Program-made: the position numbers and the translations under genes
In this document: positions 1 to 5,310 of the stretch, piece after piece
Position numbering within the stretch: the first letter of the stretch is position 1
Layout: the number at the start of each line of letters is the position of its first letter
Notes under the pieces: model-generated
Databases searched by the model: none
What the model was told of the DNA's origin: nothing
Seen by the model: only the letters and a program-made list of their open reading frames with translations
DNA from: Candidatus Solibacter sp.
GTDB taxonomy: Bacteria; Acidobacteriota; Terriglobia; Bryobacterales; Bryobacteraceae
Direction: 5' to 3'
Length of the DNA stretch: 6,740 bases
NCBI GenBank assembly: GCA_026394025.1
Contig: JAPKZC010000134.1
Coordinates: forward strand, 1-6,740

Positions 1-1455
1 GTCGCCGCCCTTACAGGCGCGGATGAAATCGCGCATGTGGCCGGGGGAACGCGTCAGCAACGGCTGCGGCATCCGGTAGTCCTTCATTTTCTCCACCGGG
101 ATCAGGCGCGTCACGTCGCCGTAGGTGCCGCTAGTGAGCATGCCCTTGTCGCCGATGAAGAGGCTGCCGTCGGGCATCGGGAGGCGGAGCGGCGTGGTGG
201 CCGCTTTGAGCGCATCGAACTCTTCCGAGCTGAATACGCGGCCGGGCGACCGGAAATCATTGCCCGCCTGGCGCATCCCGCCGAATCCTCGCCCGCCACC
301 GGGCGCGCCTTGGGCCGCACCTGGGGCTCCGGCCGGAGCTCCGCCAGGAGCGCCACCGGGCGCCGCGCCTGCCGCGGCCATACCGCGGCCGCCGCCCGCT
401 CCACCCCTTCCGCCGCCACCCGGGGCGCTGGGCGGATCGCCGAGCCACTCGCCCGCCGGAACGCCGGCGATCTTCGGAGTCTCCTTCACGCCGTCGTACC
501 AGAACAACTTCAGGGCAGGCATGCCGGCGTACGCCGCGAAATCGAACCGGATCACCGAGCCCTTCGGGAACATGAACGGGCTCACGCCTTCCTTCTTAAT
601 GCACTCCACGCTGAGCACCTTCCGATTCGAGAGATGCAGCGCCATGTTGGGCGCGCCCAGGATGTGGCACGCCATGTCGCCCAGGGCGCCGCAGCCGAAA
701 TCGTAGAACCCGCGCCAGTTGAACGGTTGGTAGAAGAAGCCGCCGTTACGGTCGGCCTCGGTCTTGCCGGCCGCTGTGAACGGCCGCTTTTCGGAGATGC
801 CCAACCAGAGATCCCAGTCCAGAGTGGACGGAACCGGATCTTCTTTCGGAATCTCGGTGACGCCCTGCGGCCACATCGGCCGGTCGCTCCATGCGTGCAC
901 TTCGGTGACGCTGCCGATATCGCCGTTCCAGATCATCTCGGCGCACTGCCGCGTGCCTTCGTTGGAATAGCCCTGGTTGCCCATCTGGGTGGCAACCTTG
1001 TATTTCACCGCCGCCTCCTTCAATTGGCGGGCTTCCCAAACCGTGCGCACCAGCGGCTTTTGCACGTATACGTGCTTGCCGCGTTCCATGCACCACATCG
1101 CCGCCGTGGCATGCATGTGATCCGGCGTCGCCACAATCACGGCGTCGATGTTTTTGCCTTCCTTGTCCAGCATCTGCCGGAAGTCCCGGAACTTCGGCGC
1201 CTTTTCGAAGCGCGTGAAGGTGCTGCCGGCGCGGCGGTCGTCCACATCGCAGAGGGCCACGATGTTTTCGGTGGGCGATGCGGCCGAGAGATTGGAGGCC
1301 CCCTGGCCGCCAGAGCCGATCGCCGCGAAGTTCAGCTTCTCGTTGGGGGACTTGTATCCCGCGGATTTCAATGATGGCGTGCTGCCGAATCCCATCGCCG
1401 GAACAGCGCCGGCCAACAGGCTGCCGTAGAAAAAGTAACGTCTTGTCAATGCCAT
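1..1455 (-). CDS. Tat-exported Gfo/Idh/MocA family oxidoreductase (C-terminus beyond window)
   Basis: NAD(P)-dependent sugar or polyol dehydrogenase-like protein; 485 codons are visible with no stop before the window edge, so the 3' end is missing. The N-terminus reads MALTRRYFFYGSLLAG, a twin-arginine type signal (R5-R6) with a hydrophobic stretch. A Rossmann nucleotide loop follows (AAIGSGGQG, residues 44-52), then ALCDVDDRR (67-75), VIVATPDHMH (106-115) and VQKPL (131-135), which is the family's catalytic EKP motif with Q for E and K133 kept. The C-terminal domain shows WDLWLG (214-219) and GALGDMACHIL (256-266), whose D260 and H264 fit the usual active-site positions. Residues about 341-397 are a Gly/Ala/Pro-rich insertion. 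A GAGGAG ribosome binding site 6 nt before the ATG supports the start. Tat export with bound cofactor is known for the related glucose-fructose oxidoreductase. The TIM-barrel gene lies 30 nt upstream, so the two are probably cotranscribed. Family is secure; substrate is unknown. Confidence 0.93.
   Translation of the reverse strand, partial: MALTRRYFFYGSLLAGAVPAMGFGSTPSLKSAGYKSPNEKLNFAAIGSGGQGASNLSAASPTENIVALCDVDDRRAGSTFTRFEKAPKFRDFRQMLDKEGKNIDAVIVATPDHMHATAAMWCMERGKHVYVQKPLVRTVWEARQLKEAAVKYKVATQMGNQGYSNEGTRQCAEMIWNGDIGSVTEVHAWSDRPMWPQGVTEIPKEDPVPSTLDWDLWLGISEKRPFTAAGKTEADRNGGFFYQPFNWRGFYDFGCGALGDMACHILGAPNMALHLSNRKVLSVECIKKEGVSPFMFPKGSVIRFDFAAYAGMPALKLFWYDGVKETPKIAGVPAGEWLGDPPSAPGGGGRGGAGGGRGMAAAGAAPGGAPGGAPAGAPGAAQGAPGGGRGFGGMRQAGNDFRSPGRVFSSEEFDALKAATTPLRLPMPDGSLFIGDKGMLTSGTYGDVTRLIPVEKMKDYRMPQPLLTRSPGHMRDFIRACKGGD
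265..435 (-). repeat. Gly/Ala/Pro-rich low-complexity insertion in the oxidoreductase
   Basis: Residues about 341-397 of the oxidoreductase consist mostly of Gly, Ala, Pro and Arg, with APGGAP- and GGAPAGAP-like repeats. The segment falls inside the C-terminal domain: conserved-looking sequence precedes it (GEWLGDPPS) and resumes after it (FRSPGRVFSS). It is probably a flexible surface loop. The DNA is imperfect GGC/GCC/CCG repeats, which encourages long shadow frames on the opposite strand. Confidence 0.8.
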
Positions 1456-1461
1456 TGCAAA

Positions 1462-1467
1462 CTCCTC
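1462..1467 (-). promoter_or_regulatory. Ribosome binding site of the oxidoreductase gene
   Basis: On the minus strand GAGGAG lies 6 nt before the ATG at 1455. This strong Shine-Dalgarno match fixes the start of the oxidoreductase and lies just outside the palindrome at 1474-1489. Confidence 0.8.
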
Positions 1468-1473
1468 AAATCC

Positions 1474-1489
1474 GTAGTCCGCGGACTAC
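1474..1489. repeat. Perfect 16-bp palindrome overlapping a stop codon
   Basis: GTAGTCCGCGGACTAC is a perfect palindrome. Its left arm on the minus strand contains the TAG stop (1488-1486) of the TIM-barrel gene. As RNA it can form a 6-bp stem with a CGCG loop, placed between the stop codon and the ribosome binding site of the oxidoreductase gene. No T-run follows, so it is not a typical intrinsic terminator. It could be a protein-binding site, an mRNA-processing or stability hairpin, or one copy of a dispersed repeat. Confidence 0.75.
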
Positions 1490-2547
1490 ACCAGACAACT
1501 CTTAACATAAGCCAGGCACTTCTTCGCCTCGGCAATGATGGTCGAATCCGCCGGAACCGGATACTCCAGCTCCAGGTTCGCCGGGAAGCGGTACTTCTCC
1601 TTCTTGAGGAGTTGCAGCACTGCCTTCATGGGGGTGTCTCCCGTGCCCCACACCGCCACGTTGGGGCCGTGGTCTTTCTTGCGATCTTTGATGTGCAGGT
1701 TGGTAATCTTGTCGTGGTGCTCTTTGATGAACGCAACAGCGTCGTACCCGGCTGCCGTGAAGTGGCCGATATCGAGGTTGACCCCGTTGTATTTGCCGTA
1801 CGCCATCAGAGTGGCGTAGCTCTCTAGCGTGGCGGTCTGGTTGGGGTCGTTGTTCTGGTCGTGGCCGTGGTAACCCACCAGCAGCTTGTGCTTGTCCGCC
1901 ACCGGCGCGATGCGCTTCGCCATGGTAAGCGTTGTGCTCGTAGTGATGCCCTTCACGCCCAGACCCTTGGCCATGCTGAACCCGTACTCAATGTCCTCTT
2001 CCTTCATGCTGTCCTGCATGTTATAGCAGAGCAGGCTGAGGCTGACTCCGGCGTCGTTGAATTTCTTGGTGACGGCCTTCCACGTATTGGCGTTGGCCGA
2101 GGCGCGCCACTTCGCAAGTTTTTCCGTCGCGGCTTGCCGCTCGGCCTGTTGCTCCGGGGTGAGCTGCGCGCGGCCTCCGCCGCCGCCGCCTCGCCGTGCT
2201 CCCGGTTCTCCCGGCGCTCCGCCCGGTGCCGCGGCAGGTGGTGCTCCGCCCGGCGCCGCCGCGGGTGCCCGCCCTGCTCCGCCGCCGCCGCGTCCGAACG
2301 CCGGCATCGCCGGCGCGCCCGCCAATGCCTCGCAGTGGTTCGACATCAGTTCGCAGTCGCCCAGCCCGATCTCGACATACGCCTTGATGATTGCTTCCGG
2401 GTCGGGGCTGGCGATCCGATTGAAGCTGTAGGTGATGGCGCCAATCTGAACGCCGCCAAATTTCGAGTTAATCTTCGCGGCAAACGCCCTGGAGAGTGGC
2501 ACGGACGCCAGCGCGATCTTTCCCAAATCTCGTCTTGTGAATTCCAT
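1486..2547 (-). CDS. Tat-exported sugar phosphate isomerase/epimerase-like TIM-barrel protein
   Basis: A 353-residue protein of the xylose isomerase-like TIM-barrel superfamily (AP endonuclease 2 fold), whose members isomerise or epimerise sugars using a divalent metal. The N-terminus MEFTRRDLGKIALAS is a twin-arginine-type signal ending near AFAAK, so an extracytoplasmic location is likely. Barrel motifs in order are VQIGAITYSF (33-42), CELMSNH (65-71), SLSLLCYNM (169-177), GVKGITTSTT (197-206), LVGYHGHDQ (223-231), NLDIGHF (257-263), NLHIKDRK (283-290) and NLELEYP (324-330). D259, H285 and E326 or E328 are the likely metal ligands. Residues about 76-129 are a Gly/Ala/Pro-rich insertion after the second strand. 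An AAAGGAA ribosome binding site 4 nt before the ATG supports the start. The gene is first of a pair with the oxidoreductase; such pairs are common in carbohydrate catabolic loci, where the two enzymes often act on the same sugar. The exact reaction cannot be assigned. Confidence 0.9.
   Translation of the reverse strand: MEFTRRDLGKIALASVPLSRAFAAKINSKFGGVQIGAITYSFNRIASPDPEAIIKAYVEIGLGDCELMSNHCEALAGAPAMPAFGRGGGGAGRAPAAAPGGAPPAAAPGGAPGEPGARRGGGGGGRAQLTPEQQAERQAATEKLAKWRASANANTWKAVTKKFNDAGVSLSLLCYNMQDSMKEEDIEYGFSMAKGLGVKGITTSTTLTMAKRIAPVADKHKLLVGYHGHDQNNDPNQTATLESYATLMAYGKYNGVNLDIGHFTAAGYDAVAFIKEHHDKITNLHIKDRKKDHGPNVAVWGTGDTPMKAVLQLLKKEKYRFPANLELEYPVPADSTIIAEAKKCLAYVKSCLV
2161..2322 (-). repeat. 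Gly/Ala/Pro-rich low-complexity insertion in the TIM-barrel protein
   Basis: Residues about 76-129 are dominated by Gly, Ala, Pro and Arg, with APGGAPP, APGGAPGEPG and a run of Gly near 119-125. The insertion separates barrel strand 2 (CELMSNH) from a helix beginning LTPEQQAERQ. It is similar in composition and in its APGGAP units to the insertion in the downstream oxidoreductase, although the two proteins are not homologous. Confidence 0.8.
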
Positions 2548-2551
2548 CTTG

Positions 2552-2558
2552 TTCCTTT
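2552..2558 (-). promoter_or_regulatory. Ribosome binding site of the TIM-barrel gene
   Basis: AAAGGAA on the minus strand ends 4 nt before the ATG at 2547. It is a reasonable Shine-Dalgarno match and supports that start. Confidence 0.6.
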
Positions 2559-2644
2559 CTGTGCGCCTTCCGCCCTACCGCGGCTGGCCTACAATCGTAC
2601 CCGGTTGCCCGAAAACCCCGTATGGTTCGAGAGTAGCACCGTGC

Positions 2645-2662
2645 GGCCCATAAGGTGGGGCC
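2645..2662 (-). other. Weak hairpin in the gap between transporter and TIM-barrel genes
   Basis: GGCCC and GGGCC arms (5 bp) flank an 8-nt loop, 27 nt downstream of the transporter stop on the minus strand. There is no T-run after it, so terminator activity is doubtful. The rest of the 142-bp gap (2548-2689) contains no gene and no convincing promoter, although the TIM-barrel pair may have its own promoter here. Confidence 0.2.
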
Positions 2663-2689
2663 TCCAAGGGAGCGATGGTTACCCAGAGC

Positions 2690-3913
2690 CTACCCCTCTT
2701 CAATCGCCGCCGTCAATTGCGGAACTCCGGCCAGCTTTGGCAGCGGCTGCCAGAAGATCAGCGCCAGCGAAATCGTCACCAGTTGTACCGCGACGATCAG
2801 TCCCACGCAGGCCGGCCAGCCGCCATGCGTCCAGAAGAATCCTGGAATCGCCGACCCGCCGCTGCCGCCCAGGTAGTAGAACGTCACGTAGATCCCCACC
2901 GCGGAGGCGCGCGATTCCGTCGCCGCGCTGCCCACGTAGCTCGATCCGGCTGCGTTGGCGATGAACACGCCGGTGCAGGTAAGCGTCAGGCCGAACACCA
3001 CCGCCGGCAAACTGTGGATCAGCGTGAGGCACACGCCGGTGGCTGCGCCCGTGAAGGCCGCCACCAGCGCGAAGCGGTGGCCGAAACGGTCGATCGCGCG
3101 TCCCGCCGTGGGCGTGACTGCCGCGCCCACCAGGTACACCGCGAACAACAGTCCGAGCGCCGCCGTGCTTAGCCCGAACGGTGGCGCCGCCAGGTAGAAG
3201 TTGATGTAGGTGAAGGTTCCGAGCATCGAGAACATCACGCAGAAGCCCACCGCGTACGTCGCCGCCAGCCGCGGATTGCACAGGTGGCGCAGCATGGCGC
3301 CGCCCACCGGGCCGCCGCGCCGGGAGCGGGTGAATCGCTTGCCCGCCGGCAGCCACGCCCGGATGGCTATCGCGCCCAGCAGATTCAGCGTGCCCAGCGT
3401 GATGAAGGCCCACCTCCAGTTGGTGTGCGATGCCACCAGCGCGGCCAGCGCGCGCCCGCTGAATCCGCCCAGCACCGTCCCGGTGACATATGCCGCCGTG
3501 GCGGCGCCCGCGCCGGCCTCCCACTCTTCGTTGATGTAGGCAATGATCACCGCGAAGATTCCCGGCGTGAATACGCCTTGCAGGAATCGCCAGAAGAGAA
3601 GCTGCCCGTAGCTCATGGAGGTGGCCGCCAGCAGCGTCGGAAGCACCAGCAGAAATGCCGCGGGGACGATCACGCGCTTGCGTCCGAAGCGGTCCGCCAC
3701 CATGCCGGCGAAGGGCGCGGCCATCGCCACCGCCAGCGTGGAGGCCGTTACCACCAGGCTGATCGCCGCCTCCGAGACGCGAAATTCGCGCGCCAGCATG
3801 GGCAGCAGCGGTTGCGGCGCGAACAGCGTCACGAAGGCGCAGAATCCGGCGAATACCACCGCCGCGGTCCGGGTTGTCGAATGCGGCGTCGCCGGCGAGA
3901 GCATGCCTTCCAT
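2690..3913 (-). CDS. MFS transporter, YnfM-like
   Basis: A 407-residue inner-membrane transporter of the major facilitator superfamily, of the usual length and with about 12 hydrophobic segments. Motif A follows TM2 as GMVADRFGRKR (70-80), and a weaker copy GRAIDRFGHR (271-280) sits at the matching point of the second half, as expected from the internal duplication. R109 in FWRFLQG fits the conserved TM4 arginine. From my knowledge of the family, the QPLLPML segment (34-40), YINEE (126-130), FSGRALAAL (151-159), NWRWAF (165-170) and YYLGGSGGS (346-354) resemble E. coli YnfM and related drug or sugar efflux proteins, whose substrates are mostly unknown. The start is uncertain: ATG at 3913 has only a weak upstream ribosome binding site, and an in-frame ATG at 3904 is possible. 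It points the same way as the sugar genes downstream, but the 142-bp gap makes a shared transcript uncertain. No adjacent LysR-type regulator is present. Confidence 0.92.
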   Translation of the reverse strand: MEGMLSPATPHSTTRTAAVVFAGFCAFVTLFAPQPLLPMLAREFRVSEAAISLVVTASTLAVAMAAPFAGMVADRFGRKRVIVPAAFLLVLPTLLAATSMSYGQLLFWRFLQGVFTPGIFAVIIAYINEEWEAGAGAATAAYVTGTVLGGFSGRALAALVASHTNWRWAFITLGTLNLLGAIAIRAWLPAGKRFTRSRRGGPVGGAMLRHLCNPRLAATYAVGFCVMFSMLGTFTYINFYLAAPPFGLSTAALGLLFAVYLVGAAVTPTAGRAIDRFGHRFALVAAFTGAATGVCLTLIHSLPAVVFGLTLTCTGVFIANAAGSSYVGSAATESRASAVGIYVTFYYLGGSGGSAIPGFFWTHGGWPACVGLIVAVQLVTISLALIFWQPLPKLAGVPQLTAAIEEG

Positions 3914-4192
3914 TATCCGCTGACGCGCCCCGGCCCGCCTTCGCTACAGTGGTGAACGATGGGCGTTTTGGAATTCATGCCGGCCACGCGCAAGGTGCTG
4001 CGGTTACTAGCCTAGGACCAGTCTGGCAATCTTAACTCTTGGCCAAATCGCGGAGCGGATTACTCTTCTTGAGCGCACGAAGTCAGGAAGCGCTCGCTCA
4101 ATTTCACTGTATGCTACCTTTAGGTTCGGACGCTTTAGGAGCTGTACCGGGCCCGTCAGGCTCGGCGCTGCGAATCAATATGAGCGGGACAG
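3914..4192. other. Divergent intergenic region with no convincing gene
   Basis: These 279 bp separate the minus-strand transporter from the plus-strand FecR operon and should hold promoters for both. GC content at 4021-4140 is about 50% by count, lower than the flanking genes. An 18-codon open frame starts at ATG 3959, preceded by TACAGT (3945-3950) and GGTGAAC, and stops at 4013-4015. It could be a leader peptide, a truncated gene start or chance. TATGCT at 4110-4115 resembles a -10 element for the FecR operon but lacks a good -35 partner. A 7-bp inverted repeat is listed separately. Confidence 0.5.
4069..4101. repeat. Inverted repeat upstream of the FecR operon
   Basis: TTGAGCG (4069-4075) and CGCTCAA (4095-4101) are perfect inverted copies separated by 19 nt, and the spacer ends in the palindrome AGCGCT (4089-4094). 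It lies about 90 nt before the FecR start, next to the -10-like TATGCT at 4110. It could be a regulator-binding site or an mRNA leader hairpin. A 7-bp match can also arise by chance. Confidence 0.35.
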
Positions 4193-4645
4193 ATGGTGTC
4201 GTTTATGGGTGTGATGTCGGTTCTACCCGTCGTGGCTTGTGTAACCTTCTCAGCCTGGGGCGCGGAGAGCATCGTCGGTAGCGTGAAAACCGCACAGGGC
4301 GGTGCGGTAGTACTTCGCGGAGCCGACAGGATTCCGGCCCGTGAAGGTATGCACTTGTTGCTTAACGATGTCCTGGCCACCTCGGGGGATGGCCGCTTGG
4401 GAGCGATCCTTCAGGACGGTACGGGGATCGGTCTCGGGCCGAACACAGAGTTGAAGATCGATCGCTTCGTCTTCGAGCCGGCGGATGGGAAGTTTGGCCT
4501 GCTGCTCCGGCTTGCTAAAGGAGTACTGGCCTACTTTTCCGGCAGAATCGCCCGATTCTCGCCGGATGCGGTCACGGTGGAAACGCCGGTAGGGGTAGTT
4601 GGACTTCGGGGGACCCACCTTGCGATCACAATTGAAGGGACCTAG
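4193..4645 (+). CDS. Small exported FecR-domain protein
   Basis: A 150-residue protein with a Sec-type signal peptide (residues 1-24, ending AWGA before ES) followed almost at once by a FecR domain, the periplasmic beta-rich domain first known from the iron-citrate signalling protein FecR. Family-like segments are GADRIPAREGMHLLLNDVLA (43-62), TSGDGRLGAILQDGT (63-77), LGPNTELKIDRF (81-92) and the hallmark TPVGVVGLRGTHL (131-143). Nothing follows the domain: there is no transmembrane segment, LysM or tetratricopeptide region, so this is a minimal free periplasmic form rather than a FecR-type anti-sigma factor, and no sigma factor gene is adjacent. An in-frame TGA at 4181 makes ATG 4193 the first possible ATG; its ribosome binding site is weak, and ATG 4205 is an alternative. 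It is the first gene of the operon with the OmpA-like lipoprotein and the CHASE2 sensor. A role in ligand or envelope-state sensing is inference. Confidence 0.85.
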   Translation: MVSFMGVMSVLPVVACVTFSAWGAESIVGSVKTAQGGAVVLRGADRIPAREGMHLLLNDVLATSGDGRLGAILQDGTGIGLGPNTELKIDRFVFEPADGKFGLLLRLAKGVLAYFSGRIARFSPDAVTVETPVGVVGLRGTHLAITIEGT

Positions 4646-4648
4646 GGG
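4644..4648 (+). promoter_or_regulatory. Stop-fused ribosome binding site of the lipoprotein gene
   Basis: AGGGG overlaps the TAG stop of the FecR gene (4643-4645) and lies 7 nt before ATG 4656. This placement selects ATG 4656 over the upstream in-frame ATG 4599 and suggests translation by reinitiation. Confidence 0.6.
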
Positions 4649-4655
4649 TGGCTCG

Positions 4656-5300
4656 ATGGTTACCCGGTGGCTCCGAATCGCGGCTCCATCTTTGATCCTT
4701 TGGGCGACAGCGTGTGCTCCGAAACCGGTGGTGGTAGCGCCGCCTGCCCCGCCTGCGCCAAGGCAGAACGTGTTCGTGCTTCTGCCGGACCCGGAGGGCA
4801 AGCCTGCCGGCATTGTGGTAAGCAACCGCGCCGGTACTCAGGATTTGAACCAGCCGTATCAAGCGGTTCGCGTGGAGCGTTCCGATGTCGCGCCGAGCGC
4901 ACCTTTCACGCTCGGCCAAGCTGAGACGCGGCGTTTGTTCGGGGCAGCGCTGGAAGTCCTCCCGTTGCCGGAAGTTTTTTTTACGCTCCACTTCGACCAG
5001 AATACAGACATTTTGACTGCGGAGTCCCAGGCTCAGTTCTCCGCAATTCTCAACGCCATTCGGGAACGCCGTTCCACAGCCATCACAATAACCGGTCACA
5101 CCGACACCACGGGCACTGCCCAGGCCAACTATCAACTCGGGCTGAGGAGGGCGGAGCGGGTGGTTGGAGTCCTCACGGCACAGGGTGTGGATGCTTCCAA
5201 ACTGCTCGTCTCCTCGCATGGGGATGCCGATCTCCTGGTGAATACAGGGCGGGGGGTAGCCGAGGCGCGCAATCGTCGGGTGGAAGTGATTGTCCGCTAG
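4656..5300 (+). CDS. OmpA-family peptidoglycan-binding lipoprotein
   Basis: A 214-residue protein. The chosen start, ATG 4656, gives a proper lipoprotein signal: MVTRWLRIAAPSLILWATAC with lipidated Cys at residue 20 (ATAC lipobox). The in-frame ATG at 4599 would add 19 residues inside the FecR gene and spoil the signal. A Pro/Ala/Val-rich linker follows (residues 21-36). A middle segment (37-104) has no recognised domain. The C-terminal OmpA-like domain (about 106-214) shows FFTLHFDQNTDIL, TITGHTDTTGTAQAN (around 144-158), LGLRRAERV and the terminal NRRVEVIVR; these are the motifs that bind diaminopimelate-type peptidoglycan, as in Pal and OmpA. It is probably anchored by lipid in the outer membrane and bound to the cell wall. 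Gaps of 10 nt on each side, each with a stop-fused ribosome binding site, tie its production to FecR and CHASE2 partners. Confidence 0.92.
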   Translation: MVTRWLRIAAPSLILWATACAPKPVVVAPPAPPAPRQNVFVLLPDPEGKPAGIVVSNRAGTQDLNQPYQAVRVERSDVAPSAPFTLGQAETRRLFGAALEVLPLPEVFFTLHFDQNTDILTAESQAQFSAILNAIRERRSTAITITGHTDTTGTAQANYQLGLRRAERVVGVLTAQGVDASKLLVSSHGDADLLVNTGRGVAEARNRRVEVIVR

Positions 5301-5303
5301 GGA
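5299..5303 (+). promoter_or_regulatory. Stop-fused ribosome binding site of the CHASE2 gene
   Basis: AGGGA overlaps the TAG stop of the lipoprotein gene (5298-5300) and lies 7 nt before ATG 5311. It repeats the layout of the previous junction. Confidence 0.55.
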
Positions 5304-5310
5304 TCCGGGT

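Noticed and set aside
37..1374. 445-residue open frame on the plus strand
   Set aside because: It is antisense to the well-supported oxidoreductase gene, is rich in Arg, Ala and His with no recognisable domain, and is typical of shadow frames in GC-rich coding DNA.
1861..2964. 367-residue open frame on the plus strand
   Set aside because: It is antisense to the TIM-barrel gene, the gap and the end of the transporter gene; crossing gene boundaries and having low-complexity Arg-rich sequence mark it as a shadow.
4039..4281. 80-residue plus-strand open frame overlapping the FecR start
   Set aside because: It starts at TTG without a ribosome binding site, is in a different frame from FecR, and shows no domain.
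4193..4645. FecR gene as part of a TonB-type sigma/anti-sigma iron uptake system
   Set aside because: The protein lacks a transmembrane anti-sigma part, and no ECF sigma factor or TonB-dependent receptor gene is adjacent.
4599..4655. Upstream in-frame ATG for the OmpA-like gene
   Set aside because: It would overlap the FecR gene and bury the lipoprotein signal; ATG 4656 gives a proper signal sequence and a ribosome binding site.
2674..4667. Shared 12-mer CGATGGTTACCC near 2673 and 4655
   Set aside because: The flanks do not match and the contexts differ (intergenic versus start of the lipoprotein gene), so it is probably chance.
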